Source: JANPJV01 sp031425695
Lineage (GTDB): Bacteria > Pseudomonadota > Gammaproteobacteria > Xanthomonadales > SZUA-5
Length of the DNA stretch: 27,856 nt
Reading direction: 5' to 3'
NCBI GenBank assembly: GCA_031425695.1
Contig: JANPJV010000107.1
Span: 1-27,856, forward strand
Shown here: one piece after another, positions 6,484-14,581 of the stretch
Position numbering within the stretch: position 1 is the stretch's first letter
How the letters are laid out: each line of letters starts with the position of its first letter
Position numbers and translations under genes: made by a program
The notes under the pieces: generated by a model
Told to the model about the DNA's origin: nothing
What the model saw: only the letters and a program-made list of their open reading frames with translations
The model's database searches: none

Positions 6484-8013
6484 ATGGCTCGACGGCGGAA
6501 AGACTGGGAAGCGTCCCTGACGCGCCTGTGGGCAGGTGCGCGGACGGCGTTGATTATAGGTGGCGCGCTCGCCGCTTCTGTACAGCCACTGTTGGCGCAA
6601 TCGACGCTCGACCTGCCTGACCTCGGCGATTCGTCTACCCGCGCGCTGTCTTCCGAGCGCGAACGCGAATACTCGGAGGGCTTGTTGCGGCAATTGCGCA
6701 ACTACGACATCACGCTCGAAGATGCCGAGCTGGTGGAATACCTGGAGACGCTCGCGGTGCGCCTGGTGCAGGCGAGTGGTCGCGGCGAGACCGACTTTAC
6801 GTTTGCGCTCGCGGATGTGCCGATCATCAATGCCTTCGCCTCACCCGGCGGACTGGTGGTGGTCTTCGGCGAGCTCATGCTCGCGGCGGAAAACGAGAGC
6901 GAGCTGGCCGGCGTACTCGCGCATGAAATTGCGCACGTGACCCAGCGGCACATCGCCCGCGCGATGGAAAGCTCGATGGAGGAATCGCTGCCGATCCTGC
7001 TCGGTGCCATTGCCCTGGCCATGGCGTCCCGTGGTTCTGGCGACGGTCCGCAGGCCGCCATGGTCGGTGGCATGGCCCTTATCCAGCAGCGCCAGATCAA
7101 TTTCACCCGCGACAACGAATACGAAGCGGATCGCGTCGGTATCCAGACGCTGGCCAAGGCCGGCTTCGATCCGGTCGGCATGGGTGATTTCTTTGCGCGC
7201 ATCGGCGCCATTTATCGTACCCAGAGTGAAGAGGTTCCTGAATTCCTGCGTACGCATCCGGTCACTGCCGCACGCGTGGCGGAAGCCAAGGCACGTGCTG
7301 AAAAACTGCGCACCGGGACGGACCTTTCGAGCATCGAGTTCATGCTCATGCGCGAACGCATGCGCGTGCTCACGTCGCGTGAGTTGCCGGCGGTGGTGCG
7401 CTATTACATCGACAACCAACGCGGCGACGACATCGACCCACGCGCGCTGCGCTACGGGCTTGGCCTCGCGCGGGTTCGTTCCGGCGCCTATGCCGAAGCC
7501 CGCGAGGCGTTCACGCAGCTCGCCAAGGAAGATCCCGCACGCTTGACTTACCAGCTCGCCCTGGCCGAGGTCGATCGCGGCCAGGGGAAATTCGAGGAGG
7601 CCGACAAGCGCTTTCGTCGCCTGCTCGCGGAGCGACCCGGCCATCGCGTCATCTCGATCGCCTATGCACGCTCGCTGATCGAACATGACACGCTCGAATC
7701 CGGGCAGACCGCCGTCGCGACCCTGCGCCCGGTCATGACGCGCTTTCCAAACGATCCGCAGTTGTTCGAACTGTTCGCGCGCGCCAACCAGCTCGCAGGA
7801 GACGATGTGCGCGCCGCCGAGGCTTATGCCCAGGCTTTCTTCCTGCGCGGAAAGTTCGAAGACGCCATGAACCAGCTCACCGAAACCGCAAAGCGCAGCG
7901 ACCTCGACTATTACCAGCGCGCCCGCATCGACGCCCAGCTTGCCCAATGGTCGCCGGTGGTCCTGCGCGAACGCGGGAAGGCGGAGGCGGAAGAGCGGCG
8001 AGGAGAGGGGTGA
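6484..8013 (+). CDS. bepA: Periplasmic M48 metalloprotease/chaperone with TPR domain, BepA-like
   Basis: The 509-residue product has a signal peptide (hydrophobic core ALIIGGALAAS, cleavage near LLAQ). An M48 peptidase domain follows, with zinc motif HEIAH at 147-151 and the third ligand in NEYEAD near 212. A TPR-rich C-terminal half (about 330-490) comes next. BepA in E. coli degrades or helps mature misassembled outer-membrane proteins such as LptD. The lengths and domain order agree. Start: ATG at 6484 or 6475 (two residues earlier than MARRRKD would allow a KMARRR start); neither has a strong ribosome-binding site. It is divergent from tusD with the start codons nearly touching. Confidence 0.88.
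   Translation: MARRRKDWEASLTRLWAGARTALIIGGALAASVQPLLAQSTLDLPDLGDSSTRALSSEREREYSEGLLRQLRNYDITLEDAELVEYLETLAVRLVQASGRGETDFTFALADVPIINAFASPGGLVVVFGELMLAAENESELAGVLAHEIAHVTQRHIARAMESSMEESLPILLGAIALAMASRGSGDGPQAAMVGGMALIQQRQINFTRDNEYEADRVGIQTLAKAGFDPVGMGDFFARIGAIYRTQSEEVPEFLRTHPVTAARVAEAKARAEKLRTGTDLSSIEFMLMRERMRVLTSRELPAVVRYYIDNQRGDDIDPRALRYGLGLARVRSGAYAEAREAFTQLAKEDPARLTYQLALAEVDRGQGKFEEADKRFRRLLAERPGHRVISIAYARSLIEHDTLESGQTAVATLRPVMTRFPNDPQLFELFARANQLAGDDVRAAEAYAQAFFLRGKFEDAMNQLTETAKRSDLDYYQRARIDAQLAQWSPVVLRERGKAEAEERRGEG
6553..6558 (-). promoter_or_regulatory. Possible -10 box for the tus/dsr operon inside bepA
   Basis: On the minus strand these bases read a perfect TATAAT, about 77 bases before the tusD start, in otherwise GC-rich coding sequence of bepA. 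The -35 region (TACAGA, about 18 bases further up) is poor. If real, the operon promoter lies inside the signal-peptide region of bepA. Confidence 0.35.
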
Positions 8014-8052
8014 AAGCGGTCACGCGTGCGCCGCACGGCGGCGCGACCGCTT
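8014..8052 (+). terminator. Hairpin directly after bepA
   Basis: AAGCGGTC (8014-8021) pairs with GACCGCTT (8045-8052), and inside it GCGCCGC (8028-8034) pairs with GCGGCGC (8038-8044) around a 3-base loop. The stem starts at the base after the stop codon. No T-run follows. It probably marks the transcript end. Confidence 0.55.
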
Positions 8053-8142
8053 GAACGACAGCAGCTGCGCTGCTGGCTGGACGCGAACCTCCCGCCGAGC
8101 GCACCGTTCAACGAAGCGCATGCGGCGCGACCATCCGCTGTC

Positions 8143-8234
8143 GTAGGTCATGTTGGCCGCGCAAGCGGACTACCTTGATGATCTTCGTCGGCCACAAGCG
8201 TCAACTAGTCCGCTTGCGCGGACACATGACCTAC
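8143..8234. repeat. REPIN-like inverted pair with GTAG heads
   Basis: Arms at 8143-8172 and 8206-8234 are near-perfect complements, each beginning GTAGGTCATGT. The right arm contains the hairpin GTCCGC-TTGC-GCGGAC. A GTAG head followed by a hairpin, in an inverted pair, is the layout of REP elements moved by RAYT-type transposases. It lies between bepA and the phoB promoter. No transposase is in the window. Confidence 0.75.
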
Positions 8235-8281
8235 CAAAACCGCCGTGCGCCGCATGACCCGCACGCGACAATCTCGTGACA

Positions 8282-8299
8282 CTGTCACACGCCGGTCAT
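8282..8299 (+). promoter_or_regulatory. Candidate Pho box upstream of phoB
   Basis: CTGTCAC (8282-8288) and CGGTCAT (8293-8299) are direct repeats 11 bases apart, the spacing and sequence of the PhoB-binding site (consensus CTGTCAT, 4 bases, CTGTCAT). It ends 34 bases before the phoB ATG. PhoB is expected to activate its own operon here under phosphate limitation. GTGACA-C-TGTCAC (8276-8288) overlaps it as a small palindrome. Confidence 0.65.
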
Positions 8300-8333
8300 A
8301 CTTGGCGCCTTGAATCAGCTCATTGGTGATGCG

Positions 8334-9038
8334 ATGAGTGAGGGCACTGTGGAACAGCGTGTATTGGTGGTCGAGGACGAGACCGCCATCCGGGACATGA
8401 TTGCATTTGCGCTCAAACGCGCCAGCCTGGCACCGATGCTGGCCGAGGACGCGCGCGCGGCGCAGCTCATGATCGCCGAGGCCCTGCCCGACCTGATCCT
8501 GCTCGACTGGATGCTACCCGGCACCAGCGGGCTCGAGTTCGCCCGGCGCCTCCGGCGCGAGGAGCTGACCCGCGAGATCCCGATCATCATGCTGACCGCG
8601 CGCGGCGAGGAGGACGATCGCGTGCTCGGCCTCGATGCCGGCATCGACGACTACATCGTCAAGCCCTTTTCCACCCGCGAGCTGATCGCCCGTATCCGCG
8701 CCGTATTGCGGCGTACGCAGCCGCACGGTGAAGGACAGACCTTGAGCCTCGGCGGGTTGACCCTCGACACGCTCAGCCATCGCGTCGTCGCCAACGATCG
8801 TCCAGTGCAGCTCGGCCCGACGGAATACCGGCTCTTGAGCTTCTTCATGACCCACCCCGAGCGCGTGTACACCCGCAGCCAGTTGCTGGACAACGTCTGG
8901 GGCAGCGGCGTCTATGTCGAAGAGCGCACCGTCGATGTCCACATCCGCCGCCTGCGCAAATGCCTGGAACCATTCAAGCTCGAGGACTACGTGCAGACCG
9001 TACGCGGCGCCGGCTATCGATTTTCGACGACGGTCTGA
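8334..9038 (+). CDS. phoB: Phosphate-regulon response regulator PhoB
   Basis: The 234-residue product is an OmpR-type regulator very close to E. coli PhoB. The receiver domain (about 8-125) has acidic pair E14/D15, phospho-acceptor D58 in LILLDWMLPG, and lysine in DDYIVKPFS. The winged-helix domain has LGPTEYRLLSFFMTHPERVY, VWGSGVYVEERTVDVHIRRL and VQTVRGAGYRFST, the PhoB signature. It activates phosphate-uptake genes when phosphorylated by PhoR. I chose ATG 8334 (GGTGATG upstream); a GTG at 8349 is also possible because GAGGG precedes it. A Pho-box candidate lies just upstream. Confidence 0.95.
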   Translation: MSEGTVEQRVLVVEDETAIRDMIAFALKRASLAPMLAEDARAAQLMIAEALPDLILLDWMLPGTSGLEFARRLRREELTREIPIIMLTARGEEDDRVLGLDAGIDDYIVKPFSTRELIARIRAVLRRTQPHGEGQTLSLGGLTLDTLSHRVVANDRPVQLGPTEYRLLSFFMTHPERVYTRSQLLDNVWGSGVYVEERTVDVHIRRLRKCLEPFKLEDYVQTVRGAGYRFSTTV

Positions 9039-9058
9039 GTTACGCAGGTGCCTGATTT

Positions 9059-9085
9059 GCGTGGGTCCGGACCTTGTCCGGACGA
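9059..9085. repeat. Single arm of the GTGGGTCCGGAC repeat
   Basis: One half-element, GTGGGTCCGGACCTTGTCCG and onward to GACG, between phoB and phoR. The arm is itself a hairpin (GTCCGGA, CCTTG, TCCGGAC). No second arm is seen. The rest of the 145-base gap (9039-9183) holds nothing else I recognise. Confidence 0.8.
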
Positions 9086-9183
9086 TTTTCGGATACGCCC
9101 CGCAGATTACCGCGTGGCTTTGGATATCCTCGGCTCTGCCCGATAACTGCATCCAAAGCTTCGCCGAGCGCCGCACTCCAAAT

Positions 9184-10482
9184 ATGAAAACCCCGCGCGC
9201 GGTCGAGCGCAGCCTTGCGGTCCTGCTGGTTCTCGGCGCCAGTGGCATGGCGGTCGGGCTGGCGTTCGGCCATGCCGGCTTCGGCGGATGTGCCGGGCTG
9301 CTGCTCTGGGCCGGTCTGCAGCTGCGGCAGATGGTGCGCATGCAAAATTGGCTGGTGTCACGGCGCATGCGTGCGCCGGAGGCCACGGGTGCCTGGCAAC
9401 CCTTGTTCGATGCACTCGAACGCCGCCGCAAGTCCGAGCGCCGACGCCGCCGTCGCCTGCTGGATTCACTCGAGGCCGCTCGCGATGCCGCCCGCGCCTT
9501 GCCGGACGGCATCGTCGTCATTGACGAGTCGCAGACCATCTACTGGTTCAACAAGGCCGCCAAGCGACTGCTCGGTTTTCGCTATCCGGCCGACGTCGGC
9601 AATCGGCTCACCCACCTGGTGCGCACGCCTCGATTCGCTGCCTGGCTCGCCGAAGGCCGGCTCGATGAGCCATTGACCGACCTCCCGGCTCCGGACGACG
9701 AGCGTATCCGCCTGTCCTTTCGCCTGATCGCGTTTCGACCTGGGCTGCGCATGCTGATCGTGCGCGACGTCTCCAACCTGATGCGGCTCGAGCAGGTGCG
9801 CCGCGATTTCGTGGCCAACGTGAGCCACGAGCTACGCACGCCGCTGACGGTCATCAATGGGTACATGGAAGCGCTGGAACCCGAGGAGCTCGGTGACTTT
9901 GCCGACCTGTTCGTGCAGATGCGCCAGCAGAGCCGCCGCATGGGACACATTGTCGAAGACCTGCTGACGCTGTCGCGGCTGGAGGCCCAGGCGGCGCCGA
10001 GCACCGAGCCGGTGGCAATTCGCCCCCTGCTGGATGCGCTGGAGCGCGACGCGCGCGCGATCAGCGCGGGCCGCCACGAGATCGAGGTCGAACATCGCCT
10101 CGACAGCGATCTGCGCGGTTCGGCCAAGGATCTGCACAGCGCCTTTTCCAACCTGGTCGTGAATGCCGTACGACACACGCCTGCGGGCGGCCATATCCGC
10201 CTGCGCTGGGAGGCCCACGGCACGGATGCGGCCTTGAGCGTCATCGACACCGGCCAGGGCATTCCCGAACAGCATATCGGCCGCCTGACCGAGCGCTTCT
10301 ACCGCGTCTCCTCGTCACGGTCCCGCGAATCGGGCGGCACCGGCCTCGGCCTCGCCATCGTCAAGCACGTCCTCAACGCCCACGACGCCCGCCTCGAGAT
10401 CGAAAGCAAGCTCGGCCAGGGCAGCACCTTCCGCTGCATCTTCCCCCGCGCCCGCCTGGCGCCGCGCTTTGCGGCGGAGTGA
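9184..10482 (+). CDS. phoR: Phosphate-regulon sensor kinase PhoR
   Basis: The 432-residue product has one or two N-terminal membrane segments (about 10-48), an arginine-rich linker (RRRKSERRRRRRLL), a PAS domain (about 100-195: LPDGIVVIDESQTIYWFN), a HisKA domain with the phospho-acceptor H215 in FVANVSHELRTPL, and an ATPase domain with NAVRHTP, DTGQGIPEQHI, ERFYRV and GGTGLGLAIV. There is no large periplasmic domain, as in E. coli PhoR, which reads phosphate status through PstSCAB-PhoU. Those partners are not in the window. The ATG at 9184 gives the family-like start; reading further upstream would run into the repeat at 9059. Confidence 0.93.
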   Translation: MKTPRAVERSLAVLLVLGASGMAVGLAFGHAGFGGCAGLLLWAGLQLRQMVRMQNWLVSRRMRAPEATGAWQPLFDALERRRKSERRRRRRLLDSLEAARDAARALPDGIVVIDESQTIYWFNKAAKRLLGFRYPADVGNRLTHLVRTPRFAAWLAEGRLDEPLTDLPAPDDERIRLSFRLIAFRPGLRMLIVRDVSNLMRLEQVRRDFVANVSHELRTPLTVINGYMEALEPEELGDFADLFVQMRQQSRRMGHIVEDLLTLSRLEAQAAPSTEPVAIRPLLDALERDARAISAGRHEIEVEHRLDSDLRGSAKDLHSAFSNLVVNAVRHTPAGGHIRLRWEAHGTDAALSVIDTGQGIPEQHIGRLTERFYRVSSSRSRESGGTGLGLAIVKHVLNAHDARLEIESKLGQGSTFRCIFPRARLAPRFAAE

Positions 10483-10624
10483 AGCAAAGCGGTCTTACAC
10501 AAAAAGCACAAAATAGAGCGGACACAAGATGCACATAAGAAGCGTTCCCTCGAAGCATGTCGCTTTTTATGTGCGCTTCTTGCTTGCTTCACTTTGTGCA
10601 TTTTGTGTAAGAACGCTTTGCTTC
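10481..10624. repeat. Long AT-rich hairpin between phoR and ppk1
   Basis: Outer arms at 10481-10514 and 10591-10624 pair with few mismatches (GAAGCAAAGCG, then TCTTACACAAAA). An inner stem pairs GCACATAAGAAGCG (10531-10544) with CGCTTTTTATGTGC (10561-10574). The left arm overlaps the phoR stop codon. Base composition is far more A+T-rich than the genes around it. It looks like a small non-autonomous repeat element, and as RNA it would be a long stem that could end or stabilise the phoBR transcript. Confidence 0.75.
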
Positions 10625-10668
10625 AACCCTGTGCTAATTTCTGACCGTCCCCGGATGCCCCCAAAGCC

Positions 10669-12726
10669 GTGAATTCGCGTGATCCCAGCCTGTTTTTGAA
10701 CCGCGAGCTGAGCCTGCTGGCCTTCCATCGGCGTGTGCTGGCGCAGGCGCAGGATGTGCGGGTGCCGCTGCTCGAGCGGCTGCGCTTCCTGTGCATTTCG
10801 TGTACCAACCTCGACGAATTTTTCGAAGTGCGGGTGGCGACGATCCGCCACCAGCTGAATTTCGTCGGCAGCAAGCCGTGGCCGGACGGGCGCGCGCCGA
10901 CCGAGGTGCTGCTCGCCATTCGCGAGCAAGTAGTCCTGCTCATGCGCGAACAGTACGAGACCTGGAACAGTGCGCTGAAACCCGGGCTCACCGCCGAAGG
11001 CATCCGCTTCCTCGGGCGCGACGACTGGAATGCCAAGCAGCGGCGCTGGCTCCACCACTACTTCGAAGACGAGCTAATGCCGGTGTTGAGCCCGCTGGGC
11101 TTGGATCCGTCGCACCCGTTTCCGCGTATCTTGAACAAGAGCCTGAATGTCGCGGTTGCGCTCAAGGGCAAGGATGCGTTCGGGCGCGAGGCCGACCTGG
11201 CGCTCGTGCGCGCGCCACGCTCGCTGCCACGGCTGGTGCGCCTGCCCAAAGAAGTTGCCGGCGGCGGCAACGATGTCGTGTTGCTCTCGGCCATCCTGCA
11301 GGATTTCGTCGACGATCTGTTTCCCGGCATGAAGGTCAAGGGGGTCTATCCCTTCCGCGTGACCCGCAATTCCGAGCTCTGGGTGGATGAGTTCGAGGTC
11401 GAGAACCTCGCCCATGCGCTGCGCGACGAGCTGCTCGATCGCGGCTTTGCGCGCGCGGTCCGCCTCGAGATCACCGATGCCTGCCCGCGGGCGCTGGGGC
11501 AGTTCCTGCTCGAGCATTTCGAGCTCACCGAAGACGACATGTATCGCGTCAACGGGCCGGTCAACTTGAATCGCGTCGGCGTCGTCTACGACATGATCGA
11601 CCGCCCTGATCTCAAGTACCGCCCGTTCAAGCCGCGCGTGCAACTCCCCAAGTCCGGTGGCTCGATCTTCGATCAGATCCGCCTGCGCGATGTGCTTTTG
11701 CACCATCCCTTCGACAGCTTCGTGACGGTGCTCGACCTGCTCAAGCAGGCGTCGATCGATCCCGATGTGTTGGCCATCAAGCAGACGCTCTATCGCACCG
11801 GCGCGCGCTCGCTGATGGTGGATTACCTGATCGATGCGGCGCGTGCGGGCAAGGACGTGACCGTGGTGGTGGAGCTGCGCGCGCGCTTCGACGAGGCCGC
11901 GAATATCGCGCTCGCTGATCGCCTGCAGGAAGCGGGCGTGCAGGTGGTCTATGGCGTGGTCGCCTACAAGACCCACGCGAAGATGCTGCTGATCGTGCGT
12001 CGCGAGGACGGCAAGCCCCGCCGCTACGTGCACCTCGGCACCGGTAACTATCACCAGTCGACCGCGCTCGCCTACACCGATATCGGCCTCATCACCTGCA
12101 ATCGCGATGTGTGCGAAGACGTGCACAAGCTGTTCCAGCAGCTTTCGGGCCTGAGCCAGGCGATGAAGCTCAAATGCCTGCTGCATTCACCGTTCACGCT
12201 GCACCGCGAACTGCTGGTCAAGATCGCCCGCGAGGCCAAGCACGCAAAGGCCGGTCGTCCGGGCAAGATTCTCGCGCGCATGAATGCAATCAGCGAGCCG
12301 CAGATCATCGAGGCGCTCTACCGCGCCTCGCAAGCGGGTGTCGAGATCGTGCTGTTCGTGCGCGGCATCTGCGTGCTGCGGCCAGGCCTGCCCGGAGTCA
12401 GCGACAACATCACGGTGATTTCGGTTGTTGGGCGTTTCCTCGAGCACTGTCGCATCTATTACTTCCGCAACGGCGGCGACGAAGAACTGTACGCGTCCAG
12501 CGCGGACTGGATGGAACGCAACCTGATGCATCGCGTCGAGACCTGCTTTCCGATCATCGACAGCGAGCTGCGCCAGCGCGTCTTCAATGAAACCCTGGAG
12601 AACTATCTGGCCGACAACTGCCAGGCCTGGAAGCTCGACGCTGATGGCCGCTACTCCCGCATAGAGGCCGGGGAATCGATGCCGCATTCGGCGCAAGCCT
12701 CGCTGCTCGCGCGCATTTGCGACTAG
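10669..12726 (+). CDS. ppk1: Polyphosphate kinase 1
   Basis: The 685-residue product makes inorganic polyphosphate from ATP. Family features: N-terminal FLNRELSLLAFHRRVL, TNLDEFFEVRVA, the ATP-site region IKQTLYRTGARSLM, the autophosphorylated histidine H436 in KTHAKMLLIVRRE (H435 in E. coli), HLGTGNYHQSTALAYTDIGL, and the second phospholipase-D-like half with SSADWMERNLMHRVE and FPIID. Length is normal. The start is GTG at 10669; the ribosome-binding site is weak. Neighbours phoB-phoR upstream and ppx downstream place it in a phosphate-storage block. No Pho box is seen directly before it, so it may depend on read-through from phoBR or its own promoter beyond the hairpin at 10481-10624. Confidence 0.95.
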   Translation: MNSRDPSLFLNRELSLLAFHRRVLAQAQDVRVPLLERLRFLCISCTNLDEFFEVRVATIRHQLNFVGSKPWPDGRAPTEVLLAIREQVVLLMREQYETWNSALKPGLTAEGIRFLGRDDWNAKQRRWLHHYFEDELMPVLSPLGLDPSHPFPRILNKSLNVAVALKGKDAFGREADLALVRAPRSLPRLVRLPKEVAGGGNDVVLLSAILQDFVDDLFPGMKVKGVYPFRVTRNSELWVDEFEVENLAHALRDELLDRGFARAVRLEITDACPRALGQFLLEHFELTEDDMYRVNGPVNLNRVGVVYDMIDRPDLKYRPFKPRVQLPKSGGSIFDQIRLRDVLLHHPFDSFVTVLDLLKQASIDPDVLAIKQTLYRTGARSLMVDYLIDAARAGKDVTVVVELRARFDEAANIALADRLQEAGVQVVYGVVAYKTHAKMLLIVRREDGKPRRYVHLGTGNYHQSTALAYTDIGLITCNRDVCEDVHKLFQQLSGLSQAMKLKCLLHSPFTLHRELLVKIAREAKHAKAGRPGKILARMNAISEPQIIEALYRASQAGVEIVLFVRGICVLRPGLPGVSDNITVISVVGRFLEHCRIYYFRNGGDEELYASSADWMERNLMHRVETCFPIIDSELRQRVFNETLENYLADNCQAWKLDADGRYSRIEAGESMPHSAQASLLARICD

Positions 12727-12749
12727 GGCCGGCGCCTGCTGTTTGCTCT

Positions 12750-12824
12750 CGTGGGTCCGGACACAAGTCCGGACGCTTTTACCTGAAGTCGATGAAACGC
12801 GTCCGGACAAGGTCCGGACCCACG
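12750..12824. repeat. Complete GTGGGTCCGGAC inverted pair
   Basis: The left arm CGTGGGTCCGGAC (12750) and right arm GTCCGGACAAGGTCCGGACC then CACG (to 12824) form a 75-base REPIN-like hairpin between ppk1 and ppx. The left inner loop reads ACAAG instead of the usual CTTG, a small divergence from other copies. Confidence 0.85.
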
Positions 12825-12864
12825 CAAAGCGCAGTATCCAACTAGAAAGGCTGCCCGGACCGCC

Positions 12865-14391
12865 ATGACCGAACGCGAAACTTCCGCTGAGCCGCTGGCT
12901 GCCGTCGACCTCGGCTCCAACAGTTTCCACATGATCGTGGCGCGCTTCGTCGAGGGCGAATTGCAGGTGGTTGACCGCTTGCGGGATTCAGTGCGCATGG
13001 CGGCAGGCCTCACTGCCGACGGACAGTTGCTCCCGGATGTGCGCGAGCGCGCGCTCGCCTGCCTGGCCCGCTTTGGCCAGCGCCTGCGCGGTATCAAGCG
13101 CAGCCGAATTCGTGCGGTAGCGACCAATTCGGTCCGCCAGCTACGCTCGCCGCGTGCGTTCCTCGTGACTGCTGAAACCGCCCTCGGCGCCGCCATCGAA
13201 GTGGTCTCGGGTCGCGAGGAAGCCCGCCTGATCTACATGGGCGTGGCCAATGGCCTGAGCGACACGCGGCAACGGCAGCTGGTCATCGATGTCGGTGGCG
13301 GCAGCACCGAGCTCATCATCGGACAGGGTTTCCAGACCTACGAGACCGAGAGCCTGCAGATGGGTTGCGTGGCAACCACGCAGCGCTATTTCAGCGACGG
13401 CAAGATCACCCGCAAACGCTGGCAGGAAGTGCAGCTGCGCCTGCCGCTCGAGTTCGCCCCGATCATCAATGCGTACAAGGCGCGCGGCTGGAAACGCGTG
13501 ATCGGCACCTCCGGCACGATCAAGTCGATCAGCGCGATCCTGCATGGATTCGGTGGCCGCGAATTCGAGATCACCCGCGAAGGCCTGTCCGACCTGGTCG
13601 AGCGCGTCATCGACGCCGGTGAGATCCAGCGTGCGCGCCTTCCGGGCTTGAACGACGATCGCCGACCGGTGTTTCTTGGCGGCTTGGCAACGCTGGTCGC
13701 CTGCTTCGAAGCGCTCGATCTCGACACCATGCGTGTCAGCGAATACGCGATGCGCGAGGGCCTGCTCTACGACACGCTGGGTCGCCTGGCGCACCAGGAC
13801 CCGCGCGAGCGCAGCATGCGCACGCTGGCCAAGCGCTATGCGGTCGACCAGCCCCATGCCCTGCGCGTGCAGACCACCGCGCTCAAACTCTTCGACTTGG
13901 TGGCTGAGTCCTGGAAGCTCGGCAGTGAAGAGCGCGAAACACTGATGTTCGCGACCGTGGTCCATGAGATCGGCCTGGCTGTCTCGCATACCCAGCATCA
14001 CAAGCACGGCGCCTACATCATCGAAAATTCGGACCTGCCCGGCTTTTCGCGGCAGGAGCAGGAAGCAGTTGCTACGCTGGTGCGCGCGCATCGACGCAGC
14101 ATTTCCGAAGACGTGCTGAAGGACATTCCCGAGCGCGACAATGAAGCCCTGCGGCGCACGCTGACCCTGTTCCGGCTGAGCGTGGTGCTGCATCGCAGCC
14201 GCAACGAAGAGGCCCTGCCCGCCTTGCGCCTGGAAGCGCTCGGGCGCGAGTTGCGCATCGTGTTTCCGCGCGGCTGGCTCAGCCAGCACCCGCTCACCTG
14301 GGCCGACCTGCGCCAGGAAAAGGACTTTCTCGAAGGCCTCGGCATGCGCCTGCGAATGCGCATCGAGCGCGCGGCGGCGGTGGAGACTTAG
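12865..14391 (+). CDS. ppx: Exopolyphosphatase (Ppx/GppA family)
   Basis: The 508-residue product has the actin-like ATPase fold: DLGSNSFHMIV (phosphate-1), VIDVGGGSTELIIG (phosphate-2) and IGTSGTIKSISA. A C-terminal HD-type domain follows (HEIGLAVSHTQHHKHGAYI, then VRAHRRS). It splits phosphate from polyphosphate and may also act on pppGpp. The length fits E. coli Ppx (about 513). It follows ppk1 on the same strand, separated by a repeat at 12750-12824. Making and breaking polyphosphate would so be encoded side by side, behind the phosphate sensor pair. Confidence 0.93.
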   Translation: MTERETSAEPLAAVDLGSNSFHMIVARFVEGELQVVDRLRDSVRMAAGLTADGQLLPDVRERALACLARFGQRLRGIKRSRIRAVATNSVRQLRSPRAFLVTAETALGAAIEVVSGREEARLIYMGVANGLSDTRQRQLVIDVGGGSTELIIGQGFQTYETESLQMGCVATTQRYFSDGKITRKRWQEVQLRLPLEFAPIINAYKARGWKRVIGTSGTIKSISAILHGFGGREFEITREGLSDLVERVIDAGEIQRARLPGLNDDRRPVFLGGLATLVACFEALDLDTMRVSEYAMREGLLYDTLGRLAHQDPRERSMRTLAKRYAVDQPHALRVQTTALKLFDLVAESWKLGSEERETLMFATVVHEIGLAVSHTQHHKHGAYIIENSDLPGFSRQEQEAVATLVRAHRRSISEDVLKDIPERDNEALRRTLTLFRLSVVLHRSRNEEALPALRLEALGRELRIVFPRGWLSQHPLTWADLRQEKDFLEGLGMRLRMRIERAAAVET

Positions 14392-14396
14392 GCGCT

Positions 14397-14470
14397 CGAA
14401 GCGCGGCGCTCCCACGCTGCCGCGCTTCGTCCAAGCCGACCAATACGGCGAGCGGGAGCTCGGCCCTCCA
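14397..14470. repeat. GGAG-type palindromic repeat after ppx
   Basis: CGAAGCGCGGC (14397-14407) pairs perfectly with GCCGCGCTTCG (14419-14429) over an 11-base loop, 5 bases after the ppx stop. The element also shares GCGGCGCTCCC (14403-14413) and GCGGGAGC..CGGCCCTCCA (to 14470) with the repeat inside gph at 26577-26655 (reverse strand), so both belong to one family. It may act as the ppx 3' end. Confidence 0.6.
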
Positions 14471-14501
14471 CCAGCGTCCGCCGCCTCGCGGTCCGACAAT
14501 T

Positions 14502-14529
14502 CTTGAAATCCTCGACCCGATCCCTATCT
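14502..14529 (+). promoter_or_regulatory. Sigma-32 (heat-shock) promoter for hsp20
   Basis: CTTGAAA (14502-14508), a 13-base spacer, then CCCTATCT (14522-14529). This matches the sigma-32 consensus CTTGAAA-N11-16-CCCCATnT with one mismatch in the -10 box. It sits 53 bases before the hsp20 start, so the transcript would begin near 14536. Confidence 0.8.
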
Positions 14530-14581
14530 AACGCCCATGCGGCAGTGGGCCGTGAACCTGAAGATCAGTGGAGGAATCCCA

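Noticed and set aside
5465..6620. Long plus-strand open frames opposite the tus/dsr genes
   Set aside because: The products are Arg/Ala/Pro-rich shadows without motifs; the minus-strand genes match known families with overlapping starts and stops.
10625..10668. Pho box directly before ppk1
   Set aside because: No pair of CTGTCAT-like repeats at 11-base spacing is visible.
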